Source: Acetothermia bacterium 64_32 (GTDB lineage Bacteria; Bipolaricaulota; Bipolaricaulia; Bipolaricaulales; Bipolaricaulaceae). From it: a stretch of 64,000 nucleotides of DNA. Shown here piece after piece: positions 1 to 7,002 of this stretch. The notes beneath the pieces were generated by a model, which saw only the letters and a program-made list of their open reading frames with translations, was not told the DNA's origin and ran no database searches. A program made the translations under genes and the position numbers. Where the stretch lies: contig LGFI01000008.1 in assembly GCA_001508155.1 (NCBI GenBank), forward strand, positions 33,674 through 97,673, given 5' to 3'. Each line of letters starts with the position of its first letter. Positions within the stretch are counted from its first letter, which is position 1.

Positions 1-269
1 CGGCGTCCCTTACTACAATCCCCAAACAGTGTGAACTGCGACACACACAGGATCTCGCCCCCGACATCCCGCAGGGAGAGGTTGAACTTCCCCTCCCGGT
101 CGGGGAACACCCTTAGTTCGGGGACCTTGCGCGCCCAGAAGGAAAGCTCCTCCTCCGAGTCCCCGGCCTTTATCCCCACCAGAAGGAGGAGTCCGGGGCC
201 GATCCTGGCCACCTCCTGGCCGGAGACGCACACCCAAGCCCGGCTCACCCGCTGGAGCACGATGCGCAT
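1..269 (-). CDS. dtd: D-aminoacyl-tRNA deacylase, cut by window edge
   Basis: The minus-strand frame starts with ATG at 269 and runs open to the window edge, giving 89 residues. It begins MRIVLQRVSRAWV and later contains LSLRDVGGEILCVSQFTLFG and KGRR. The SQFTL block carries the catalytic threonine of the DTD family, which hydrolyses D-amino acids mischarged onto tRNA in the cytoplasm. The start codon directly abuts the stop codon of the RNase HI-like gene upstream, so the two are probably co-transcribed and translationally coupled; no Shine-Dalgarno is visible. About 60 C-terminal residues of a normal 145-150 residue enzyme lie outside the window. Confidence 0.93.
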   Translation of the reverse strand, partial: MRIVLQRVSRAWVCVSGQEVARIGPGLLLLVGIKAGDSEEELSFWARKVPELRVFPDREGKFNLSLRDVGGEILCVSQFTLFGDCSKGR

Positions 270-794
270 TTAGGAGGAACTTGCCCTGAGGCGCTGGATG
301 AACCCCTGGAGCTTGTGGAGCTGCTCGAGGGACAGGGTTTGCAGGGAGGCCTCGATATCCCGGATCGCTCTGGTGCGCTCCCGTTCTGACATCACCCGCT
401 GGCGGAAGGCACGTTCTGCCAGGCGATGGGCGCTTCCGTTTGCCTCCCTGTCGACGTAGTTGACCCGCCAGCTGCCGAGTTTCCCCAGGAGCTCCAGGGC
501 CAGCTGGTTGAGGTACTGGAGGTGGGGCTCCCTGGGTTGGGAGATCCCGTTTATCTGGTTTGCCACGGCGGGGCTATCGGTGAGGAAGACGGTCTCATCG
601 GGGGAGTAGGCGGCTGCCCTGCGGACCCCCTCGATGAGGGCCTTGTATTCCGCCACGGGGGCTGTTGCCCGGCCGATGAGCTGGGCTGCCTCTTCCACCA
701 GGTGGCCCTGCTCGTCCGTGAGGACGATCCCTACGGCCGCCTCCCCCGGGTTGCCCCGGCTCACCCCGCTCACGTAGACGAAGAGCTTCCGCAC
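270..794 (-). CDS. Degenerate ribonuclease HI-like protein
   Basis: This 174-residue protein has the RNase H fold signature: YVSGVSRGNPG near the N-terminus, AEYKALIEGV around residue 49 and FLTDSPAV around residue 73. Compared with the E. coli RNase HI catalytic set (D10, E48, D70, D134), Glu49 and Asp73 are kept. The first Asp is Ser9, and the last is replaced by His123 in the segment SAHRLAE. Two of four metal ligands are therefore missing, so nuclease activity is doubtful. It resembles the short RNase HI-like paralogs of Gram-positive bacteria. The start is GTG at 794. It sits immediately before dtd and downstream of a tRNA gene on the same strand. Confidence 0.8.
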   Translation of the reverse strand: MRKLFVYVSGVSRGNPGEAAVGIVLTDEQGHLVEEAAQLIGRATAPVAEYKALIEGVRRAAAYSPDETVFLTDSPAVANQINGISQPREPHLQYLNQLALELLGKLGSWRVNYVDREANGSAHRLAERAFRQRVMSERERTRAIRDIEASLQTLSLEQLHKLQGFIQRLRASSS

Positions 795-809
795 CCTTTA
801 TCCCTTCTT

Positions 810-881
810 TGGGCCCGGCAGGGATCGAACCTGCGACCGACCGGTTATGAGCCGGCTGCTCTACCCCTGAGCTACGGGCCC
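810..881 (-). tRNA. tRNA with anticodon CAT (elongator Met or Ile2)
   Basis: A full 72-nt cloverleaf reads on the minus strand. It has a 7-bp acceptor GGGCCCG/CGGGCCC, a 4-bp D stem GCTC/GAGC, an anticodon stem GCCGG/CCGGT with loop CTCATAA, a T arm with GTTCGATC and discriminator A. The anticodon is CAT at 847-849. The G1-C72 pair argues against an initiator tRNA. It could be elongator tRNA-Met or a tRNA-Ile2 with a modified C34; the sequence alone does not settle this. CCA is not encoded. Confidence 0.93.
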
Positions 882-1082
882 TTTACCCCTCTCATGTTAG
901 CGCGCGCTCAGAAGACCGTCAACAGTTTCCTTAAGACCACAAACCGAAGGCGGGTTGCAGCCTCCCCTCAGGCCCGTTAAACTGTTTTTAAGCGTTAGCA
1001 TACATTGCGAGGGGGTGATGTAAAGGGAGCAGGCTTTTACGGGCAAGCTTTTCGTTCGAGAAACTTACAAAGGAGGTTAACC
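882..1082. other. Intergenic leader between tRNA and first transporter
   Basis: This 200-bp gap has no gene. A weak plus-strand promoter candidate is TTAAAC (977-982), 18 bp, TACATT (1001-1006). Downstream, GAGGGGGTGAT at 1010-1019 resembles an extended Shine-Dalgarno sequence and overlaps an ATG-TAA start-stop pair at 1018-1023. The real ribosome-binding site, AGGAGG at 1071-1076, lies about 55 bp further on. Confidence 0.35.
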
Positions 1083-2672
1083 GTGAGAAAAATTGGGTTG
1101 TTATTGCTAGCAGTTGGGGTATTGGGATTGCTTTCCTTGGGCCAAGAGCCCCGGTATGGCGGCACGCTTGTGATCGGTTCTTCACAGACGTTTAAGGACT
1201 TAGATCCTCGGATTTGCAACGATGTATACTCAATGTACGTTATCAACGCTGTATTTGACGAGCTGCTCAGCCTGGACCCGGACACCCTGAAGCCCGCGCC
1301 GTATGTAGCCAAGTCCTGGGAGATCTCCGAGGACGGGGCGGAGATCACCTTCTACCTCCACGAGGGGATCAAGTTCCACAACGGTGAGCCTCTCACCGCG
1401 GAGGACGTGGCGTTTACCTTCAACTGGATCGCGGACCCGGCTAATGCCTCTCCCAACCAGACCGAGTTCGAGTGGCTCCAGGAGGTTGTGGTAATCGACG
1501 ATTACACGGTGAAGTTCATCACCAAGCCCGATTGGGCACCGTATGCGCCAGCCCTTTTGGGCGAGAACTACGCCATCGTGCCCAAGGACACGGTCTTGGA
1601 AATGGGCGATGAGGAGTTCAACCTGAACCCAGTGGGGTCTGGCCCCTTCAAGTTCGTGGAGTGGAAGCGGGGCGATCACATCACCGTGGTCCGCAACGAG
1701 GACTACTGGCTAACCAAGCCCTACCTGGAGAAGATCATCTTCCGTCCCATCCCGAATCTGGCCACCATGATGCTGGAGCTTGAGACAGGCGGCATCGACA
1801 TCGCTGACAACGTGCCGGCTCAGGATGCCAAGCGGTTCATGGAGAACCCGGACCTGGGCGTGGTGGTTCAGCAGATCCCGAGCCTCTCCTATTTCTACCT
1901 GGGATTCAATATGTCCAAGCCCCCCGGCAACGACATCCGGTTCCGCAAGGCCGTTTACATGTCCTTCGACACCACGGCTGCGGTCGACGCGGTATTCCAG
2001 AACCTCACCGGCCTCCGTGCTTATGGGGCCGTGCCCCCTGCCCTTTGGGCCAACGACCGGGAGTTCCTTAAGACCATCGCCCTCTCGGAGGACGACGAGC
2101 AGGCGAAGGCCCTGTTCGACGAGCTCAAGGCCGAGGGGGTCATCCCGCCGGGCTACAAGGCGGTCATCTACTGTCCACCTGACCCTCGGCGGGTCCAGAT
2201 CTCCACGGTGGTGGCCACCAACCTAATCGAAAACGGAATCGACGCCGAGGTGCAGCCGCTTGAGTGGGGGCCTTACCTCGATCTCCTTTATCGGAGTGAG
2301 GAGAAGCCCGAGGGAGAATACGACATGTACGTGATCGGCTGGTCCGGCAGCCCCGATCCTAACGCGTTCTTGTATTACCTTTTCACCAGCGAGAATGCCA
2401 CGGTGGGCACTGCCAACAACTTCTCCTTCTACATGAACGAGCGGGTGGACACCCTGATCAAGTACGCGGGGACTACCCTCGACCCGGATATCCGGGAGCC
2501 GCTTTACGTTGCCGCCCAGCGCATCATCTTCAAGGACATCGTCCACATCCCGCTTTATCACTACATCGAGACCCGGGGGGTCAGGACGAGGGTGCACGAT
2601 TATCGGGTCAGCCCCACGGCGGCCATGGACATCGTGAGCCCGTTCAACAACGTCTGGGTTGAAGAGGGCTGA
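1083..2672 (+). CDS. ABC transporter peptide-binding protein (family 5)
   Basis: This 529-residue extracytoplasmic solute-binding protein is of the DppA/OppA type. GTG at 1083 is chosen because AGGAGG at 1071-1076 precedes it and it opens a typical signal peptide (RKIGLLLLAVGVLGLLSL, then GQEPRYGGTL). Family features are the early YGGTL block, LDPRICNDVYSMYVINAVFD, YVAKSWEISEDG with FYLHEGIKFHNGEPLTAEDV, and GSGPFKFVEWKRGD. It should capture an oligopeptide or similar solute and deliver it to the permeases at 2750 and 3713. The substrate cannot be read from sequence. No ATPase gene follows. A 12-bp hairpin separates it from the permeases, which would favour higher expression of the binding protein. 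Confidence 0.93.
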   Translation: MRKIGLLLLAVGVLGLLSLGQEPRYGGTLVIGSSQTFKDLDPRICNDVYSMYVINAVFDELLSLDPDTLKPAPYVAKSWEISEDGAEITFYLHEGIKFHNGEPLTAEDVAFTFNWIADPANASPNQTEFEWLQEVVVIDDYTVKFITKPDWAPYAPALLGENYAIVPKDTVLEMGDEEFNLNPVGSGPFKFVEWKRGDHITVVRNEDYWLTKPYLEKIIFRPIPNLATMMLELETGGIDIADNVPAQDAKRFMENPDLGVVVQQIPSLSYFYLGFNMSKPPGNDIRFRKAVYMSFDTTAAVDAVFQNLTGLRAYGAVPPALWANDREFLKTIALSEDDEQAKALFDELKAEGVIPPGYKAVIYCPPDPRRVQISTVVATNLIENGIDAEVQPLEWGPYLDLLYRSEEKPEGEYDMYVIGWSGSPDPNAFLYYLFTSENATVGTANNFSFYMNERVDTLIKYAGTTLDPDIREPLYVAAQRIIFKDIVHIPLYHYIETRGVRTRVHDYRVSPTAAMDIVSPFNNVWVEEG

Positions 2673-2686
2673 GCTTGTAGGGTAAA

Positions 2687-2716
2687 AACGGGGAGGGGTG
2701 ACTTCCCCTCCCCGTT
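2687..2716 (+). terminator. Intercistronic hairpin after binding protein
   Basis: AACGGGGAGGGG (2687-2698) pairs perfectly with CCCCTCCCCGTT (2705-2716) around a 6-nt loop. No strong T-run follows, so it is more likely an attenuator or 3'-end stabiliser than a complete terminator. The third transporter (58979-59008) has the same arrangement. Confidence 0.7.
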
Positions 2717-2749
2717 CCCTTCCTTTGATGAAGGAGAGCCGAGGGGCAA

Positions 2750-3703
2750 ATGCTCGCTTACACGATACGGCGCTTCCTGCAGATGTTCATCGTGCTGTTC
2801 GGCCTTTCCGTCCTGATCTTCGTCATGCTGAAGATGACCCCTGGCGATCCGGCGGTCATCATGGCCGGGCTTGGCGCCACCCCAGAGACCATCCAAGCCA
2901 TCCGCGAGAAATTGGGGCTGGACCGGCCACTGCCTGAGCAGTACTGGCGGCTGATCTCGGGGCTCTTCAACGGGCAAATCCGGGCAGTGACCTACCATAC
3001 CAGCGTCTGGGGGATCATCTTCGAGCGGCTTCCCGCCACGGTAGAGCTGGGGATCTTCGCTTTGATCATCGCCTTGTTGGTGTCGATCCCTGCGGGTCTT
3101 TTATCAGCCATCTACAGAAATTCGCCGCTCGATTACGGTGTAACCACCGTAGCCTTGCTTGGCATCTCCACGCCGGTCTTCTGGACCGCCCTCATGCTGA
3201 TGCTTATATTGGGCGTTGTATTCCGCGTCCTTCCCATCTCCGGCAGGGGGGAAACGATCGGGGTCTGGTCTTTCGTAACCTGGGATGGCTTCAGGCACTT
3301 GATCATCCCCTCCCTGGCCCTGTCTTCGGTGCTCATGGCGATGAACGCACGGCTTACCCGAGCCAGCATGCTAGAGGTCATGCGGCAGGAATACATCAAG
3401 ACCGCCCGGGCCAAGGGGTTACGAGAGTGGGTGGTTATCGTCAAGCACGCGTTCCGCAACGCCATGGCCCCGGTTTTGACCAACGTGGGCCTTCAGATAA
3501 GCACCATATTCGCGGGCGCGGTGCTTACCGAGACCACCACCGCCTGGCCGGGGATGGGGCGGCTCATGGTGGAGGCCATAAACCGCAGGGACGAGGCCGT
3601 GGTACTGGGCCTTGCCCTTTTTTTGGCTGCCACAGCTCAGGTTGGGTACTTGATAGTTGACCTGATGTATGCCTGGATAGATCCGAGGATCACTTATGAT
3701 TGA
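2750..3703 (+). CDS. ABC transporter permease, DppB type
   Basis: This 317-residue inner-membrane permease has the DppB/OppB layout. It opens with a TM helix after MLAYTIRRFLQMF, has a periplasmic loop with GDPAVIMAGLGATPETI, then five more helices. The EAA coupling loop reads EYIKTARAKGLREWVV at about residues 212-227, followed by HAFRNAMAPVL. The C-terminus is the family-typical DLMYAWIDPRITYD. It should pair with the permease at 3713 and the binding protein at 1083. The EAA loop is intact, so it is expected to dock on ATPases encoded elsewhere. Confidence 0.93.
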   Translation: MLAYTIRRFLQMFIVLFGLSVLIFVMLKMTPGDPAVIMAGLGATPETIQAIREKLGLDRPLPEQYWRLISGLFNGQIRAVTYHTSVWGIIFERLPATVELGIFALIIALLVSIPAGLLSAIYRNSPLDYGVTTVALLGISTPVFWTALMLMLILGVVFRVLPISGRGETIGVWSFVTWDGFRHLIIPSLALSSVLMAMNARLTRASMLEVMRQEYIKTARAKGLREWVVIVKHAFRNAMAPVLTNVGLQISTIFAGAVLTETTTAWPGMGRLMVEAINRRDEAVVLGLALFLAATAQVGYLIVDLMYAWIDPRITYD

Positions 3704-3712
3704 GGGGTGGGG

Positions 3713-4828
3713 ATGAGGTACGCGCTATCGCTGATCTTGCCGGGCCTGGGGCATATTTTTGCTGGCTTCTATGGGCGGGCGGCCATCTTCCTTGGCGCGA
3801 CCCTCCTCAACGGGGGGGTTTTGGGGCTTGCGGTGGCCAGGGGACGGCTTGTCTGGCTGGCGCAGGGGGTTTCCGCCCGGATGTACAAAAGCTATTGGTT
3901 TTCCAGCGTGATCCTGGTGGCACTCCTGGGGCTCCTCTGGCTGGGGGCGTTGTGGGACCTCTATCGATTGGGCAGGCGGCCGGAGCAGGTGGGGCAGAGC
4001 TACTGGAACCTGGTCGGCAGGAGGTTTCGGAAGGACCCCAAGGGGCTTTTGGGGGCGGGGATAATCCTAGTTATGTTATATCTTGCCTTGTTTGCCCCGT
4101 TTTTTGCCAGGGATGATCCCCTCAAGATGGACCTATACAACGTGCGCTCTCCCCCGTCCGCAGAACACCCATTCGGCACGGATCATTTCGGCCGGGACAT
4201 CCTGGACAGGGTCATCTATGGGAGCCGCACTGCATTGGGGATTGGGGCGGTGGCAACCTTGCTTAACATGGTCTTGGGGGGGGTGCTGGGCCTTCTGGGG
4301 GGGTTCTACCGTGGGGCCACTGACGCTGTTATTATGAGATTTTTGGAGATAATAAACTCCATACCGTTTTTGCTTTTCGCCCTTCTTGCGGTTAGCATCT
4401 TCGGTTCCAGTATCCCCATACTGATCATCGTGCTTGGGATCTTCGGCCTTCAGCCCGCTCGGATCATCCGCAGCGAGGTGCTGTCGGTTAGGGAGGAGGA
4501 CTACATCTTGGCTGCCAAGGCCCTGGGGGTGGGCACCTGGAGGCTGATCTTCCGCCATGTTTTTCCCAATGCGATTGCCTCCCTGCTTGTGACCACCACC
4601 ATGTCCATTGGGGTGAACATCATCGTGGTGGCGGGGTTGAGTTACCTGGGGTTTGGGGTGAAGCCGCCCACTCCGGACTGGGGGGCGATGTTGGGGGATG
4701 CGCAGGAGTTTTTCCGTACTGCGTGGTGGATGGCCGTGTTTCCAGGGCTGTTCATAATGATCACGGTGTTTGGGTTCAACATCCTGGGGGACAGCCTGCG
4801 CGACGTCATGGACCCACGGCTTAAGTAA
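3713..4828 (+). CDS. ABC transporter permease, DppC type with extra N-terminal membrane domain
   Basis: The C-terminal part, from about residue 105, is a standard DppC permease. It has RRFRKDPKGLLGAGIIL, HPFGTDHFGRDILDRVIYG, an EAA loop EEDYILAAKALGVGTWR and GVKPPTPDWGAMLGDAQ. Canonical DppC proteins start near RRFRKDP. Here about 100 residues precede it, beginning MRYALSLILPGLGHIFAGFY and containing roughly three further hydrophobic segments. That block resembles small TM2/DUF5683-like membrane modules, though only loosely. GTG at 3707 is an alternative start; ATG at 3713 has GAGGGG upstream. The gene begins 9 bp after the DppB stop, so the pair is operonic. Confidence 0.88.
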   Translation: MRYALSLILPGLGHIFAGFYGRAAIFLGATLLNGGVLGLAVARGRLVWLAQGVSARMYKSYWFSSVILVALLGLLWLGALWDLYRLGRRPEQVGQSYWNLVGRRFRKDPKGLLGAGIILVMLYLALFAPFFARDDPLKMDLYNVRSPPSAEHPFGTDHFGRDILDRVIYGSRTALGIGAVATLLNMVLGGVLGLLGGFYRGATDAVIMRFLEIINSIPFLLFALLAVSIFGSSIPILIIVLGIFGLQPARIIRSEVLSVREEDYILAAKALGVGTWRLIFRHVFPNAIASLLVTTTMSIGVNIIVVAGLSYLGFGVKPPTPDWGAMLGDAQEFFRTAWWMAVFPGLFIMITVFGFNILGDSLRDVMDPRLK

Positions 4829-4855
4829 CCAGGTCCTGGAGCACCGCGCCCTAGT

Positions 4856-4909
4856 TTGACTTGCCATCCAAGGGAAAGTAGACTTAGGTGTGTTCACCTT
4901 ACCTAAGTC
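4856..4909 (+). promoter_or_regulatory. Promoter with palindromic operator upstream of second transporter
   Basis: TTGACT (4856-4861), a 17-bp spacer and TAGACT (4879-4884) form a good sigma-70 promoter. A 29-bp inverted repeat with perfect 9-bp arms GACTTAGGT (4881-4889) and ACCTAAGTC (4901-4909) overlaps the -10 box and the predicted start point, where a repressor would block initiation. The repeat could also form a 5' hairpin in the transcript. The regulator is not identifiable here. Confidence 0.7.
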
Positions 4910-4928
4910 GCCTGATGGAGGGTAGAGG

Positions 4929-5903
4929 GTGGGCAAGTATATCATCCGGAGGTTTCTTTGGGCCATCCCGGTTCTCCTTGCAATCATTACTGCAACCTTT
5001 CTTTTAGCTCACTCGATCCCTGGAGGGCCGTTTGATTACGCCGGAGAGAAACAACTCCCCGAAAGCGTCCGCCAAAACCTGATGCGGAAGTACCGACTTG
5101 ATGAACCCATCTACGTACAGTTAGGCCTTTGGATCTGGGATGCTTTACGGTTCGATTTTGGACCATCTTATTACAGCCGTGGACAAACTGTAAATGATAT
5201 CCTGCGCCGCACTTTTCCCATCTCCGCGCAACTTGGGATCCTATCACTCCTCCTCGCTTTGCTTATAGGGATTCCTGCAGGAACGATCGCCGCTGTAAAG
5301 CAGAATACCCCCCTGGACTACACAGCGACCTTTGTAGCGATCCTGGGGGTTTCGATCCCAAACATGGTACTGGGCCCTCTTCTAATTTGGATTTTTTCTG
5401 TTCACTTAGGCTGGTTCCCAGCAGCCCGGTGGGGTGTGGACTACACCCAGCTTTACCTAGGCTTTTTCCCCCCCTTAACTCATAAATTCTGGTCACACGC
5501 TTTCTTGCCTATGATAACCTTGGGCACGGCTTATTCTGCCTCCATAGCCCGGCTTACCCGAGCCAGCCTCCTCCAGGTGATCCGGGAGGACTACATGCGC
5601 ACCGCCAAGGCCAAGGGGCTTCACGGCTTCCGGGTGATCGTGGTACACGGGCTTCGCAACAGCCTCATCCCAGTGGCTACAGTGCTGGGACCGATGTTCG
5701 CCGGGATCGTGACAGGAAGCCTTATCGTGGAACGAATTTTCGGCATCCCCGGGATGGGGCGCTATTTTGTAGACAGCATAACGAACCGAGATTATCCGGT
5801 GATCCTGGGCACAACCCTTGTATACTCCGTCCTTTTAGTGTTAGGAAACCTGTTGGTGGACCTTAGTTATGCTTGGCTTGATCCCAGGATCCGCTACGAT
5901 TGA
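4929..5903 (+). CDS. ABC transporter permease, DppB type (second set)
   Basis: This 324-residue permease begins GKYIIRRFLWAIPVLLAII and has the DppB topology. Key segments are HSIPGGPFDYAGEKQLPESV in the first periplasmic loop, the EAA loop EDYMRTAKAKGLHGFRVIVV, RNSLIPVATVLGP, and the C-terminal DLSYAWLDPRIRYD. The start is GTG at 4929, with GGAGG at 4917-4921 upstream. Codon use is visibly more AT-rich than in the neighbouring first transporter set. Its stop overlaps the start region of the DppC partner. Confidence 0.93.
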   Translation: MGKYIIRRFLWAIPVLLAIITATFLLAHSIPGGPFDYAGEKQLPESVRQNLMRKYRLDEPIYVQLGLWIWDALRFDFGPSYYSRGQTVNDILRRTFPISAQLGILSLLLALLIGIPAGTIAAVKQNTPLDYTATFVAILGVSIPNMVLGPLLIWIFSVHLGWFPAARWGVDYTQLYLGFFPPLTHKFWSHAFLPMITLGTAYSASIARLTRASLLQVIREDYMRTAKAKGLHGFRVIVVHGLRNSLIPVATVLGPMFAGIVTGSLIVERIFGIPGMGRYFVDSITNRDYPVILGTTLVYSVLLVLGNLLVDLSYAWLDPRIRYD

Positions 5904-5911
5904 AACCAAAG

Positions 5912-6898
5912 ATGGCCAGCAAAGGAAAGATTAAGCAATCCAGAGCCCGTGGGCCGATGTGGGATGCGTTTCGTCAGCTTCTGAAGAACAAGGCGGCAGT
6001 AGTAGGTGGATTGTTCGTAATCGTCATGATAATCATGGCTATTTTTGCCGACAATTCCATCATCGCTTTGCCGCTGGGATTGGAAGTGAAGCCGCTTATA
6101 GCAACTAAGCACTATGCACAAACCAGCTTCCGCAATCGTGACAAGCCCCCGGGCACCCCTGGCTTTCCGCTAGGCACCGATTATCTCGGGCGAGATCTTT
6201 GGAGTCGAACCGTGTATGGGACGCGAGTGTCCCTTTCCGTTGCCTTTGTAGCTGCCACTGTCAGCCTAGTGGTAGGCCTAACCTATGGGGTCATCGCAGG
6301 GTTCTCCAGCCCAGCGGTGGACAATATTATGATGCGATTTGTTGATTTCTTGTACGGTTTTCCACTCTTGATCTTCATCATATTACTTCAAGCATACTTC
6401 AAAGCAGTAAGCCGGGCAGGAGCTACTGGGTTCATGGGGATTTTAACCCAGATCGACCGAGCGATGGGTGGCCTGTTCTTCGTCTTCATTGCCCTGGGGC
6501 TTCTCAACTGGATCGGGATGGCGCGCCTTGCCCGAGGGCAGACCCTGTCGGTCAAGCAAAGAGAGTACATCGAAGCGGCTCGTGCGCTTGGTGCCAGCAA
6601 TCTCAGGATCGTGTTCAGACACATCCTTCCTAACATCATCGGCCCATGTGTGGTGCAAGAGACGCTCGCCATACCTGGCTACATCCTTACCGAGGCCTTT
6701 CTAAGCTTTATCGGCCTTGGGGTTACCCCCCCCACCCCAAGCTGGGGGCTCATGATCTCCGATACCTACCAGGCGCTCCGCGTGTATCCCTGGGAATGCC
6801 TCATCCCTGGGGCGGCCTTAACCTTTACCACCTTAGCTTTCAACTTCCTAGGGGATGGCCTGCGGGATGCCCTTGACCCACGCTTGCGCGGTTCCTAG
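5912..6898 (+). CDS. ABC transporter permease, DppC type (second set)
   Basis: This permease of about 328 residues contains LGTDYLGRDLWSRTVYGTRV, an EAA loop KQREYIEAARALGASNLR followed by HILPNIIGP, and GVTPPTPSWGLMISDTYQ. A longer than usual segment (FKAVSRAGATGFMGILTQID) lies between the third and fourth helices. ATG at 5912 and TTG at 5900 are both possible; neither has a clear Shine-Dalgarno, so coupling to the preceding gene is likely. Together with the genes at 4929 and 7003 it forms one importer whose ATPases are not encoded nearby. Confidence 0.92.
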   Translation: MASKGKIKQSRARGPMWDAFRQLLKNKAAVVGGLFVIVMIIMAIFADNSIIALPLGLEVKPLIATKHYAQTSFRNRDKPPGTPGFPLGTDYLGRDLWSRTVYGTRVSLSVAFVAATVSLVVGLTYGVIAGFSSPAVDNIMMRFVDFLYGFPLLIFIILLQAYFKAVSRAGATGFMGILTQIDRAMGGLFFVFIALGLLNWIGMARLARGQTLSVKQREYIEAARALGASNLRIVFRHILPNIIGPCVVQETLAIPGYILTEAFLSFIGLGVTPPTPSWGLMISDTYQALRVYPWECLIPGAALTFTTLAFNFLGDGLRDALDPRLRGS

Positions 6899-7002
6899 AA
6901 TGAATCGTTCCTTTAGGAGAGGAGAAGGGGGGTGGTGAAAAAGAAAAAGGAACACAGGCTGTCTTTAAAGTTGTGACAAATTGCGCGTAGGAGGTGTAGG
7001 GA
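6899..7002 (+). promoter_or_regulatory. Leader of second binding-protein gene with short upstream ORF
   Basis: AAGGGGGGTG (6926-6935) precedes a GTG that opens a 13-codon reading frame beginning VKKKKEHRL and ending at TGA before 6980. The true ribosome-binding site TAGGAGGTGTAGGGA immediately precedes ATG 7003. The same pattern of a strong SD-like site with a mini-ORF occurs ahead of the other two binding-protein genes. Confidence 0.35.

Noticed and set aside
4881..4909. Terminator of the first transporter operon
   Set aside because: The palindrome has no T-run and sits on a good -10 box, so an operator is the better reading.
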